Assembly (NCBI GenBank): GCA_001600055.1
Contig: BCIV01000017.1
Coordinates: forward strand, 62,001 to 126,000
Source of the DNA: Filobasidium wieringae
Taxonomy: Eukaryota; Basidiomycota; Tremellomycetes; Filobasidiales; Filobasidiaceae
DNA: 64,000 bases
Reading direction: 5' to 3'
Of the stretch, positions 1 to 12,861 are shown in pieces. Each line of letters opens with the position of its first letter. The stretch's first letter is position 1. Position numbers and translations under genes: made by a program. The notes beneath the pieces are model-generated. The model was given only the letters and a program-made list of their open reading frames with translations, ran no database searches and had not been told where the DNA came from.

Positions 1-3000
1 TTAGAGAATGGGACGTTATCACCTGGTGCGAATCTCAGCAGACGTTCGGCTGATAGACGTAGAGTTTCGGGAGCGGGGTTGAATCAGAGCACGGGAAAGG
101 ACGTGGATGGACTTCCTCTACCTTCTTCCCACCCCAACAGTCCAAGTTCAGGTAGAAGGAGGACAAGTACGACGAATCAGACGACTCCGAAAAGACCTTC
201 TCAGATAAATACCTCCTTCTTCCCTGCTCAACCCTCCCGATCAAAGGAGAAGAACCCGCACGAACCTCAACTCTCATCACCTGAGAATTCCAATTCCAGT
301 ATCCCTAGCGGTCATCCATCAGCCGCACCGTCAAAAGCAGGTACCCCGGACCGAGAACCTCACTTTTTCAACGAATCGTCATTCTCCTCCGAATTCCTCA
401 ACCATAGTCGGATCCCTCTCCCAACCCGTTCTCGAAGCTCTAGAAGCAGTTCAGAGCGATTAGAACCCATCTCGATGAGCCGACAGAGTTCTTCACGCTC
501 CGAAGCCAGTCGAGCCAGTTCTTCCCGATTAACGGGGACTCCAAGTAGGAAGACCGACCCTCTTGGCCAATTCCATTCCAATTCCAGACCACCAACTCCT
601 TCCCCTTCCGGATCCCCAAAACGAACGTCCAATCGATCCGCCAATGTGGCTCCGCCGTTACCTAATCAAAGGAGCATGTTGAATTCCCTGCATCTTCATT
701 ATGGAGGATCGAATGGTCAGCTTTCGGAATCGATGGGGGGATCGAGTAGTAAGATCCCTTTACTTGGGCCGGTGTTGGTCGGGCCTACAGGAGGGAGTGG
801 GAATATGGATAGGTTGGGTGTTAATGGTCAGGTCATCAGGAGGAGAGGTTCAGAACAAGGTCAGTCTAAGGATTCGTCGCGAAAACGTTCGTAGCTGATG
901 AGCTTTCGACATCTCCATAGGTCATACAATCAGACCCGTCAAATCCCTCACATCTTCCCCCGAAAAACATACCGGACTTCCCTTACCGATATCCAATAGG
1001 AATGGAATTTCACCTACAATCCCTCAACGAGAATCATCCGCCGCTCATTCTTCAGGGTCAGGAGTGATCGACCTCAGCTCACCAACTTCACCTTCCTCCT
1101 CTCATTTCGCAGCCGTCACCCCTCCAGAAGTCAGCCCGAGATTGAGTAGCCTACCTCCTCTTTTTCTACCCAATTCGAACAGAGATTCTACCGCCAGCTC
1201 AAGTTCGAGTCCCACAGATACGACGAAGGGGCTGAACTTACAGAACGTCCCTGGGCTTGGGACAGCTAGACCGGCCAAGTCGCCTGCCCGAGTGGGTTCC
1301 CCGATAAAGAGCGGTCCTTCTTCCCGGAAAGGGTCGTTACCCGCCAGTCCTTCTGAGAATAGAAAGATCAAGGCGGAGAACGTTTTCGGTAGTCCGGCAG
1401 GCCGAAGTGGAGACGAGGGGGAGACTGTTGGGCAGAGGAGACATCAGCCCGATCTGAGGATCGATCCACCTCCTCCCCCTATCAGGATAAGGAGTGGGGA
1501 TGCAGGGACGCTATTACAGCCTCCGCCGAGACCGTCCAGGACTTCGAGCAATAACAGTACATCCACGGTCTATGCGACCCCGACGACTTCGTTATCGCCC
1601 GTACCGAATGAAATCTTGCATCCGGTCGAGGCATCCAGCTCGATCTCATCCACCCTGAACGCAGGGTCGGTCTATACTCGGATCGCTCCGGGGGAATATC
1701 AAGAAGGACCCAGTCCTCCGATCCCAGCTAGGAACCCGCTCAGACGAAGGGGAAGTACGCGTGATGGATCCTCGTTATCGAAAAGCGAGGGAGGGAGTAG
1801 AGCGACGACTCCAGCGGAGGAGCTGCCGCCGTTGCCAAAGGATAGCGCGGCGATGCTACTTGCCGCAGGACATAACCTCAAGTCGTTATCCGTTTCGAGG
1901 GACAGCGTTCTTTCGGATTATTCGCAACCGAGTGCGTATCCCAACTCAGCCAGGAGTGCCGTTTCATCTGGATCGGAGACTACCATCGCCGCTAATCCGA
2001 TCATCAATAAAGCCGCTCAGAAGGGTTTGCGGATAGAGGTGGGTTCTGTCAAGACCGCACCCCCGGTGAGAGGTGATACGCCCACTACAGCCGATCTGGT
2101 ACGCGTGATGGGATTCGTTACGGAGATGGAATCGAAAGTGAGTTGTGGAAATACTTACATTTCGATTTCAGCTACGGTGACTGACCTTATTACATAGATT
2201 CCTGATATTCGAAAGACCTTGCCTGATACGCCAGAAGAGGCGTCACCTCCCTCTGGAACCTCGGAGCAGCAAAGCAGATTACAGGATGAACGTTATCGCT
2301 ACCCTCACCGCGCTGGACCGAACGCTCGACCCGTTCCTTCACAGGGACATTCGTATCCAGGATTGTCTCCCTCAAAAAGCCCTTCCATGCCAAACTTCGC
2401 CACTATGGGTAGCCAAACAATGATCGAGGGGCTTCCTCTACCTAGGGTTCCGTCCTATAACTCACGTGTGGCACACAACGGGGAAAAGTCTCCGTCGAGT
2501 TTCAAGGTACCGCTTCGCCCTCAGGCTGTTCACACTCGATCGCAATCGAGCCCTATCTCGCCGGTGGTACAGGTATCAACTCCAGACATGGCGTTCTCGC
2601 CTGCAAGCTTGACGTCATCTATCCGAATGACTAGACGCGCTCACTTGATCAATGAGATTTGCGCAACGGAGCGTTCTTATGCGACCGACCTGGCTTTGGT
2701 TCGAGATGTATACCTTCGGAAGCTGCGACCTGTATCTCAGGTCTCGGCGAACTCCACCATCCTGAGCAGAGCGAACGATGGGACCAGCCCTGGCGCTAAC
2801 AGCTCGGCTAGTCGGCTGTCTACCTATACGTACGAAACGGCTGGAACGAGCCGAACGGTCTACGACCCGAGTAACCCCAACTCGAGCAAGCAAGATCTAA
2901 GTAGCCCTGACATAGACCTCACCTTGCGGCCTGATTTGAAACGGACCTCGTCGATGGCGTCGACTCAAACCGCTCCTCGATCCATGTCGTTCCGATACCC

Positions 3001-5465
3001 GCTATTTGTCGAGACAACGCCGGTCAACTCGGATGGGTCAGTTGCGCGAAGAAGAAATACTGTCTCGGATCCTCTGTCTCCGTCGGATATCAGGACAGTC
3101 TTTATGAATCTGGAACAACTAGCTGCATTCGCAGATGAGCTTGCGACCATGTTCGAGAGAGCCATGGGGGATGCATCCGGTGCCGAACCCATCCTCAAAG
3201 AAGGCTACGATGATACTGTGACTGATCGACTAGGAGAGGTCTTCATCAGTATAGTATGTATCAGTCGACGCCTTGCCGCGTAACATTCCGCTAACATGTG
3301 ACTCAATCATAGTCCTCCAAGCTGACCAATTTATATACCCCGTACTGCGCTCGTCAAGCGCAAGCCAATACGAGACTGTCAGAGCTCATGCAGGATGCCA
3401 AAGCGGCGTCACACTTGCAAACGTGCTGGTCGTCTATACAACCGTATACGAATGCATGGGATCTCGGTTCTATGCTGATCAAGCCAGTACAAAGGATGAT
3501 GAAGTATCCGCTTCTCTTCGGCGATCTGCTTCAGTGCACTTCACCTGTCCACCCCGACTACTTCAACTTGAGAAAGGCATTCGAGAATGCTACCTCGATT
3601 GCTGGCGAGATCAACGAGGTCAAGCGACGAAAAGATGTGGTCGAGCGGATAATCACCAAGGATAATAAGAAACGCCCTCATACTACCGGATCAGTCCCTG
3701 TAGAGAAACCTAAAGTATTCGGCATGTCCGCTAAATTACGAGAAAAGTTTAGTGGGAAGAACAAGGACAAGGATCGGGTCGCTAGCAATAGCTCCATGAC
3801 TTCGATGACCAGTACCAACAGCTTTTCCAGTATCGCGCCGGGTTCCGAACGACCCTTGTACGAGATGATCGCTCGACTGGACGCGGCTGACAAGGTCGTT
3901 AGGAAGGTTGGCAAGGAGATCAACATGTTCCCTGATAAAGTGAGGGAAACTTGGCAGGCTCAGAAGGACATGATGGTCGCTTGGTCGTCAGTCGTTCGAC
4001 TGGATGGCAGCGACTTGGGTGATGAGAGAATCGACATGTATGCGAACATGGTGGACGATATCATGGAGCGGCCTTGGGCTCAATTGGTAAGTTAGACTTC
4101 AAAGCTTCCCAATTAGGTTCCCCACTGATGTCTGTGATAACTTTTCACAGGAGGGAGATGTTAGAGAAGCCGTCATGCCCATATTCTCTACATTGCTTAG
4201 ATTAGGTGTCAACCCAAAGACCTTGATCACCAAACGAGAATCTCGATTAAGCGATTACACCAAAGTCCAAACGTCACGTTCCAAGTCGGACTTGAAATCC
4301 ATGGACAAGTCGATCATCTCGGGTGCAGAGGACTTTGTCGCCCTTCACACTCAGTTGTTGGAAGAACTTCCCGCCTATATCGAAGGGCATGGGAAGATTC
4401 TGGATCTCGCTCTTGGCCATTTCGCAGCGTCCCAAGCCAGGTTCTACGATTCGGTCCGGAAGAGGTTTAAAGAGTATTTGATGCTCTGGACCGCTACGGA
4501 GGAGGTCGAAGGGGTCGAGGCGGAGGTTCTTGGAGGACAAAGGATTATTGATGGTTGGCGTGAGAACTGGAGTTTTTTCTCTGAGCGAATGGAGGCGTTG
4601 ACTATAACTCATGGTGAGTGAGATAGTCATTCCGGATTGTGAATTACAGTTTACTCAACAAATACCGTTAAGAATTAGTTCTACCGAAGAGCGGGACCAC
4701 ATCCCGAGTGGTATCTCTCGCCAACTCCAACTCCACCCCTTCAGTCTCATCCAGCTCTACCCTTCTCCGTGCCTCTTCCCAAAACCGACCATCCGAAAGC
4801 CTCTCGACACCGTCCTTCACTGTCAACCGAGCACGATCGTCTTCGTTCCTCTCCAATCCAAACCACATTCATCTCAATTCGGCCCATTCCAGTAGACCTT
4901 CTTCCATAATCTCCGAAGCCCCTTCAATGATCAGGGGGAATAGTGATCTGACAGAAGTGGATTCTCTTGGGATCCACATGGACGGCGCGCCACGTCGAAG
5001 TAGACCGATCAGCTACCTCCCTCCCGTCCCGAGAACCGATGGAATCATCTTCCCAGACTCTCATAAACCCGGAGCGTCCCCTCTCTTGGGATCGAACTAT
5101 TTGTTGAACAGTCCTTCTCTGGGGAACGATGGGGAGATGATGGAATGGAAAGACCAGGCTCCGCTTTATCCTTGTGCTTGTGTCGCACCGTTCAAGTTGG
5201 ATGTGGAGGTCTGGTATGCCGGTCTAGTCTTTTTGAACATGGAGGAAGGAGAGGTTGTCGAGTGAGTCAGCCACGGTAGCGATGCACTGGCGCGACGGGA
5301 GGTTGATCGGTTTTTGATCATAGCATCCTCAATGAAGTGGGAAGGATCGATCAGCTAGCCGATCTACCTATCGATGTAGGGGTAGCGGATGATGGGCTCC
5401 TCGTCGCCCGTGCGAGGGACGGAAAAGTAGGGTTGATATTGTGTTCCTTCTTGGAACCGCTATGA
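1..5465 (+). CDS. DH-BAR-SH3 Rho guanine nucleotide exchange factor (5' end outside window)
   Basis: Activates a Rho/Cdc42-type GTPase at membranes. The frame is already open at base 1, so the start lies upstream. Introns by eye: 860-920, 2138-2197, 3254-3312, 4087-4150, 4614-4678, 5262-5323, all in frame. The first ~870 residues are Ser/Pro-rich and disordered. A DH domain starts near the RRAHLINEICATERSYATDL motif (base 2633) and continues to MLIKPVQRMMKYPLLF in the exon from 3313. A BAR-like helical domain follows (about 3860-4600), then a second low-complexity linker and a C-terminal SH3-like segment ending at 5465, whose intron falls after GDVVE-like residues. The order DH-BAR-SH3 matches the Tuba/DNMBP class; fission yeast Gef1 has DH-BAR. 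DH and BAR are clear; the SH3 is divergent and less sure. Confidence 0.85.
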
Positions 5466-5847
5466 ACGAGGGTTGTGCTGGAACGAAATGGAACGATTAT
5501 GGGCGGGCTTTTTGGATATACGGTTGTACGGAGATGACGAGTGAATTACGAGTGTTGTAACCGTGTAGATGGGGTATCTGTTCTGTGGTCTAGGTGGTCT
5601 CTACCTATATTCGCATACTTGAGGAGATTCATGCTCATGTGAAACCTGGTCGATTCCGGTGGCGAGCCGTCGGAACGATCGGAGTAGCCGGGCGGTACCG
5701 AAATGGCGCCGGAAGTATATTATGGGCTCAACCACATGCGGAGGCTGCCATGTTGCCAAGTGATATGCTCGAGTCGCCATTCGAAGTGGTTCAACCTTGC
5801 AACCTTTCACTCTCGACCACTTTGACCACATATACCTATACCCAAAC
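5466..5847. other. Intergenic, promoter of the DUF2985 gene
   Basis: 382 bases between two genes on the same strand. Short open frames occur on both strands but have no domain or splice signature. It must hold the RhoGEF 3' end and the promoter of the next gene. No individual site is claimed. Confidence 0.5.
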
Positions 5848-7923
5848 ATGCCTACCATCCATATCAAGAGGCAAAGAACCGGTTCAATCGCTCGTCGACC
5901 GGATCTCCCGACGACGCGATCTACCCAGCGAGAAATCCCAACGATAACATCAGACCAAACCTCAACCGGTCTCGCTCCTCCATTATCGACCAATATCTAC
6001 CATGAAGAGCCAGAAACCATCAGTATCATCTCAAAAGAACGTAGGGAGGAAGAAGATCGTTCCGAATCGAGAGACAATTTCCCTTCCGGACTGGAAAGAA
6101 GGGAGAACGAAGCATCACAACAATCCGCTCGACTTTCTCCGGAAAACGTACCGAGATCGAGGGAACGGTCGAGAACTTTGGATACTATTCTGGGAAACCA
6201 AGTTAGAGGTAGATTAAGAGGGAACTCGGCCGTAGCTTCTACCGGGACCGCCGGTACTATCAACCTTTCATTACCAAAGCAAGAAGAAAGACAAATCGAC
6301 TCCCAGGCTGTGCCTCGTCCTTCGAACGAAGACCAAATCGGCTCCACTTCTAGCCCGGAATACCCACCCCAAGCTTCAACCTCGACACAAAATCAGAACA
6401 GTAGCGGACGGAATAGAACAGGTTCGATAAGCTGGGTCAAGAACAACTTGGGACTAGGTACTTCTTCCGAGAGGGAAGAACAAGTCCGACTACGAACTTC
6501 TAGCGATAAAGATTCCCGCACGAGGGTTGATGAGGAGGAGGAAGAGACGGAGAATGACGTCCATCATGATCAAGTAGTCGACCATCTGAACGTCATCGAT
6601 CCGGGAGTCTCGGCCGGTAAGTCCACCCGGTCCGCTCGTATCGAGGTAGAATAAAGGGAATCTGATGAGATTCGGTTTGAATGGCAGTCACGAATTTACA
6701 GGATGCGGCTAATACGATCATGTTTCCTCCTATCCCTTCACTATGGAAGAGGAAACCTACCATTTCTCTCCCTCAGCCAGCCGAGTATGTAGTCCATTCG
6801 CCTACTGAACAACCGTTTTTCAGCTGAATGACACAAATCTCCTTGATTCCTGTAGGAAAGAACAACCCTCGACCACCTCCGAGCTCAAACGACGAACCTC
6901 TTCAACTTCATCCCATAGTACTACCTCCGAAGACCTCCTAGACGCCCATGTCAAAGACGTTCTAGATAAGAAACGTCGCTCTCCCAAGAAAGAATGGATA
7001 ATCCGATCACTGAAAGGAGCTTGGGCGTTCGTAAAGACCCCGGTAGGATTCGTCACCGCCATCTATGGTTTCCTGGTCGCTTTCTGGGGAGCGGCCATCG
7101 TTCTGTTCTTGTTGGGTTGGATCGATACGGGTAGTAGTTATAATAAGAAACTATGGATCGGTATGTCCCCCGATCGGGTTCAGGGAAGCCTCGAATCGGT
7201 CCTGACGATACTTGACCGCTAGAGATCTCTTCTCAGATCGAGAATGGGCTTTTCACTATAACAGGGGTAGGATTCATTCCCTGGCGAGTACGGGATGCCT
7301 ATCGGATCTCCGCCATCTGGCGGTTACAACACCTCGATCGGAAACTCCGTAAGAAACGGGGACTGCCGGTCTTGCCGGATAAAAACGATCTTCCCGATCC
7401 CGTAACGGACGAGACGTTTGTTCAGGTCTTGACGGATAAACAGGAGGCTAGGTTGAGGTATCAGCAGAGAGCGTTTGGGAAGAGTCAGACTTGGTATAGA
7501 GCTCACGCTACCGAGACTCACAAGGCCTTTTCGTTGAACTGGGCACTCTGGATTTGTCTGGTGAGTCCAGAGCATGGACGCTCCGTAGATGAGGACCGGG
7601 TCGCTGATCAATGGCTCGTTCTGCGTTAGCTCACTTTCGGGAACAGTATCTTCCAATGCATGTTGTGCGGTACGATGTGGGGTTTGAACAGGTTCGATCG
7701 ACCGGCATGGACGACCGGATGTCTCATCCCCGCTTCCTTCTTGTGCGGTATCGCAGCGGCCGTATTGATCTTCAAAGGGACGGCTCGGAGTAAGAAGACG
7801 GCCGAGGTGGAGAAGAAGTTGAGGGATGGGTTGGGGATGAGCTCGGATGCCGATGCGGAGGAAGACGGTCAGAGTCGTTCTAGCGGTGAAGAAGGAAAGA
7901 GGAGGGTTCAGGAGATCGTCTAG
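5848..7923 (+). CDS. DUF2985-family integral membrane protein
   Basis: Function unknown. The start is the ATG at 5848. Introns by eye: 6617-6687, 6785-6855, 7161-7222, 7561-7629. The N-terminal ~270 residues are charged and disordered. A membrane segment follows (GFVTAIYGFLVAFWGAAIVL), then the family-typical stretch with LGWIDTGSSYNKKLWIEISS and VGFIPWRVRDAYR, and two further hydrophobic segments in the last exons (LNWALWICLLTFGNSIFQCM and ASFLCGIAAAVLIF). The acidic tail ends at 7923. For intron 1 the acceptor at 6686-6687 is chosen because the later one at 6700 gives an immediate stop. The family name rests on remembered motif order, not a search. Confidence 0.8.
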
Positions 7924-8822
7924 ATGGAATCAGGAACGTCTTGTTGTGAGGAGGAGCTTGTAAACTAGATTCGGTGTCACGGTTGTTCGTCTCTTGTCGC
8001 TTGTCGTGCTATCGCTATAATCTAATCTCGACGAGTCCGCGCGCAAGACCGACCGCGCTAACGTGAGGAAGTAGATCTGGCGGATTGGTGATGTCTTCGA
8101 TTCAATAGTGAAGCGAGACTGTATGCAGCGGTATGTAATCACAGCTCACAGCGACGCTCAGCTCAATATAACGCTATGGCGGGCAGATGCAGCCCATAGA
8201 CAGACCAGGGCCGCTCGAAGGCGATTCAGAATTGCGAGCAACAGCTTACGTAATATTACGCAATCCATCGCCTCCGAGTTATCTCCTCTTGTCCCTGATC
8301 TCAAGACCTAATCAGCTCAGATATATCGATTCTCTGTCATCTCATCGCATCGCATCATCAGAAACCAGCAGAGGTCGTTCCCCTACTTATAGTCAACGGA
8401 TTACAACCACTGAACCGCCTGGACTGTCGGACAACTCAGCCTTCGGATCTATCGTAGTCTACTACAGGCCACAGGTTAGTTACGCGGCAGTTGAAAGGTT
8501 GTCCGCAGCGTCGAAGTCTCACGAAATTGACGTCGATCCGAATTTCCGTCACAGGAGTTACAGAAGACAACGTCAGATCCTCGACTACACATTCATCTCA
8601 CACTTACCTCTGCTCCGATTCGAGCATCGATTACTACAAACGCTGCTGGTGAGTGCACCGTTCTTGTGTGGTTGGCAGAAAAGGTATCTAATCACCCTTG
8701 GTCGTCCTTTATCGTTGCCTTCGCAATTTGCTCTATAGTCTTTCCCATAAATTACTATAACCCACACCTCCACTAGAATCCACTAGATATAGCTCATCCA
8801 TGCAAACCGTTCGCTCTTAAAA
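7924..8822. other. Intergenic region, promoter of the CHFR-like gene
   Basis: About 900 bases. A 183-codon open frame runs 8187-8738 on the plus strand, but its composition is unlike its neighbours, it has no recognisable domain, and it sits directly upstream of the next start. I read it as promoter and 5' leader DNA. A real unknown small gene is possible but unsupported. Confidence 0.45.
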
Positions 8823-11800
8823 ATGGATCTGGATCTCGCACCAGTAACTGCACCTCCGCAGAAGTACACCACCTTACCAACGATTGGTTCTCCTTCCTCT
8901 CTACCTGTCCCTGGATCGGACAAGAAACGAAAACATACTGCAGAGGGATCAGAGATGGCCGACGATAGCATGAGTTCGACTCCACCACCAGATCACCAGA
9001 TCACTTCGCAGCTGAGCGCTATTGAGGAGGATCAGACACGATCGAGCATCTCACCCGGAAACGTGAAGCCCGCAAATCCTACAACCCCGATCGAAAAGGG
9101 TGCTCATGATGCAGAGAAGAGAGAAAACAAACGTAGGAAAAGGGACGAACCTGGGTCTTCCCCTTCAGCCCATATCCGTGCCCCTGAGACCCAGGAAAAG
9201 GGGAAGGGTAAATCCAAGCGAAAGAACGGTGCAAGCTTTTCAAACAATAAAAGCGAATCGGTCAGACCAAAGGAAGAGAAGTACAACAAGCTGAAGCAGA
9301 CGCTAGCGGAAAAGGAAAAGGAGAACGACAATTTGAAAAAGGAGATAGAACGGCTGGCAGAAGGGAAAAGGGGAATGGAGATGGTATTGGATTCGTTTGA
9401 AGAGGAATTGAAATGTGGGATTTGTCAGGAAAGCTTTATCGATGTGAGTCATGGCTTGACCTTTCACCTGGATCACTGATGACGATGAAAGAGCGAATGG
9501 CTGACCCCTATTCTATGTTTTCGATCTTTTTAGCCAGTAACTGTTGAACCATGTGGTCATTCGTATTGCGGCGCATGCATGGCCAACTTTCTCCGCTCAT
9601 ATCAAATCAATCCCAAACTCGTCTGGAGTCATCCAAACCATTCATCCAACTTGATGGAGGGTTTCTACAAGGGAGAACAAAAGCAAGGGAGACGTACCAT
9701 CCAGACGGCTATCCATCGACAAAACATCCCTTCCTTCATCAAGTATAACGATTATGGCGAGATTGAGAGTGATAGTTCTAGCGACGAGGATGAGGACAAC
9801 CCGCCGCCCCCTCAACCTGTTGCTGCAGCGCCAGGGGTTCATACCTATACTTCCGACTCCGATTCTGATTCCGAACAAAGTCGAGATGATGATGAATCGA
9901 CGGATAGTATGGATTCCGATAGCGCGGGGGATGGATCGGATGAATCTGCCGCATCCGCTTCTCACGGTAATCCACAGGAAGAATCAACGGTGGAAGCGAC
10001 GAACGGGACGGAACAAGGAAATGCAACGGCTCAACCGATAGCTCCGGCGGGACCTGCTCCGTCAGTAAATCAACCTATCGAAGGAGTTGCAGAACATGAC
10101 ATTGTAGCGGGTCATGAACCTGTAGAAGCTCAACCGGAGAATTTGCCGCTTGTTGCAGAAGTTGTCAACACCACAGCTTTAGGGCAGATGCCTGTAGCGA
10201 CTGCCGATGGAGCTGCTTCTGGTTCTCAGGGCCCAGTTGTACATGCAGAGGAGAATGTCCCAACCCCTGCAGAAATGGTTCAAGGGACTCAAGCAATCGT
10301 TCCTAATGCAATTCCGACATCACCTATGATAGCTGCTGCATCCGTAGTTCTACCTCAAGTCGCTAGAACCGGTACCGTTCCATCCATGTCCGCCACTCCC
10401 TATGCTGGGCTTCAGGTACCGTCTGCTCCAACCATACCTGGGCCAGAAACATTACCCGTTGTCAAGCTGGGTGATAGGAAACTTTCAAAGATGGGAATCA
10501 GCTGTGTCTTCTGTAAGCGTACCCCTATTACTGGGATCGTACCTGCCCTGGCTTTAGGTGCTGCCACAGAAGTACTTGCCAAGGTGAATTTCGAATCTGA
10601 TCTGGAGTTGAGCTGTAACTGATGTTCAATGCTGCAGGCGAGACCGGAATTTGCGAGGGAAAGGGATGCAGTGGATGATCACAGGACAGTGTACACGAAA
10701 GGGCAGCCGCTGAGCGTGAGTTCACGCGTCAAGGACAAAGGTCCCGCGTGACTACAGCGTTGATGACTATTTTTCCAGTTCCCAATTCCCATTGGCAAAC
10801 TTCCTTCATACACTGCTGCTAAGAATTCCATGACTAGTGCTGAAGCCAGAAGGTTCAGGGCCCCAGCGCGATACTGGAAGCCCTGCCATAACTGCATAGC
10901 GGTGCCGAATACCGCGCGCTTTGTTTGCCCTATTCCTGTGAGCCTTTCGAAGTTATGAAGGCTGGCCCGAGCTGACCGTCAATCGTGTATAGGTACCTGA
11001 TCCGAACAACCGGGCGTTACGTATTTCGAAAGATTTACCTTGCCCCGGCCATATAGTTTGTGGTCTGTGGTGAGCGAAGGTCGAATGCACTAGCATTCGT
11101 GAGCTAATTCGTATGTCCAGTGAGCGTTTAACTGCCGAGTCACTAGCTGTACGTTGCGACGGGTGTGGTGAGAGCGCATGTAAATTGGTAAGTTGCCCTC
11201 AGATCACGCATCATATCATACACCAGTTGACACGCTTGCCTACAGTGTGGACATGGGCATATAACGAAGCTCAAATACTTTACTGGTCCTCCTCAAGATC
11301 TGGAGCCTATAAATTGCCCAGAAACTTACGACAATGGGAACAGCCGGAGAATGGTCGGTAATTTCCGGTATGACATATTCCGATTCCATCAATAAGTGGA
11401 GGCGAACCTGATGAATGAGTCTGAGCAGGAATAATGCTGTTGAAACTGCTCTGTTCGTAACATATGCGCACCAGGTGAAGCGCTTGTCGCAAATACCTAT
11501 CGACACTGCGGATACAACTGGGGCCTTACGAGACACAACCAAATTCAACGCTCTGAAGCCAAACCGCATCGTGAGAGATATGGCAACCTGGCTGGAATCC
11601 CCCGATGGCATTGCATCCGGAGCGTACAACGGAATATTTAGACGCGCAAAAGTCGCTCACAGAATACAATTGAATACTGTAGGCGAAGGTCGGCTGTGTC
11701 GTCCATGTGGAACCAATGTCTACAAGGTAAGTGAATCTGGAGTTTCTTCCGATCCCAAGACTGAACTATTTGGTGCGGTAGTACGGTCTGTACGAGTGGT

Positions 11801-12609
11801 GGATGAGACACGTATCACAGGCAGAGGTGCAAAGCGTGTTTCCTGACTCTGTAAAAAATCGGACTCAGTGCAAGTTTGGCATCAGGTGAGTGGACGACGC
11901 TGGATGACTGAAAAGACTCACATGCTGAACGAAATTACGGACCTAGCTGTGACTACCAGGGTAACATAGACCATGCTAGACATTGTAAGTCTCACCGAAA
12001 CCATCTGCTTAGATTCGACAGAGCTTGAACTTGCGTATTGCAGATTCTCATCTCTGTGCACCTTTACCCCCGGATGAACTATCCACTTCAGATCAAATCA
12101 CGCCGGTTGATGCGGGAGTTGTCTCGGGCGCCGACTATGTCGTAGAGCTCAACGCTGCTCGTGTCCTCTTTGGGTTGGTGCCTCAGCCAGTCACCGCATC
12201 AATGACTGTTTCCAATGTCACTGAGCCTCTTGTGATCGAGAATACCGACGGAGCGATCCCAGCGGTTGAACACGTGACAAACCCTGAGCACGAGATCGAC
12301 ACTCCTGCAGGGGCGACTGGTGAGGGAGATCAACAAGACCACGATCAAGAAGAGGAAGCTGGCCAGCAGTACAACCACGACTTTGATGGAGGAAATTTCT
12401 CGGATGAAGATGCCGAACTTCAAGCTGCGATTGCTGCAAGTTACGCATCTGCCGTGTCGTCCAATGCGGAGGCGTCGGTAGAGGATGTAGAGGAAGAGAT
12501 AGAAGCCGATATGCCGCCTCATCACGAGGATTTGGGGCCCGGAGTTCCCGATTCGATCGCTCCTACGCCTGAGCCGGAGGCACGTTCAGTCACCGCACTG
12601 GGTCAATGA
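8823..12609 (+). CDS. CHFR: CHFR-type E3 ubiquitin ligase: interrupted RING, Cys-rich region, PBZ-type zinc finger and UIM
   Basis: Predicted ubiquitin ligase of the CHFR checkpoint family. Eleven exons by eye, all phases consistent: 8823-9443, 9534-10583, 10638-10715, 10779-10937, 10993-11069, 11121-11187, 11246-11367, 11429-11726, 11782-11885, 11947-11984, 12044-12609; about 1,059 residues. The RING begins CGICQESFIDPVTVEPCGHSYCGAC (Cys198 to Cys222, with an intron inside). The last Cys pair, CVFCKRTP, comes only at 531/534, after an acidic Ser/Ala/Pro-rich insert. A CHFR-like Cys-rich region follows. Near the C-terminus CRPCG precedes a PBZ-type finger with ligands C-x5-C-x7-H-x5-H-x-C, the same spacing as human CHFR. 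A ubiquitin-interacting motif (EDAELQAAIAASYASA) lies around 12410-12455. No FHA domain is visible in the first 190 residues, which are basic with a coiled coil. It is tail to tail with PCNA. Confidence 0.85.
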
Positions 12610-12861
12610 TCGATCGGCGATCACACAAAAGCGTAATACGATAGTCTCCACAATCTCATACCCTATATGACCTGACTGAAGTACTATCTTACGACAATCA
12701 CGAGCCATAGTCCTTTTGAGCTCGACGTGTGTGTACAACTAGCGTTCCCGAGAGAGAAGAAGAGAAGAGACGAAATGAAAGCCGATATTAAATGATATTC
12801 ATCTTCAATGTACAAGATCATGAAAGCCCTAAATAAGTATAAATCCACATGACGATCAAGA

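Noticed and set aside
8187..8738. 183-codon plus-strand open frame upstream of the CHFR-like gene
   Set aside because: No domain, composition unlike coding neighbours, no clear splice partners, and it sits in the promoter/leader of the next gene.
10584..11428. Treating the frames after 10,620 as a separate gene
   Set aside because: Consistent splice sites and the CHFR Cys-rich/PBZ order join them to the RING exons.
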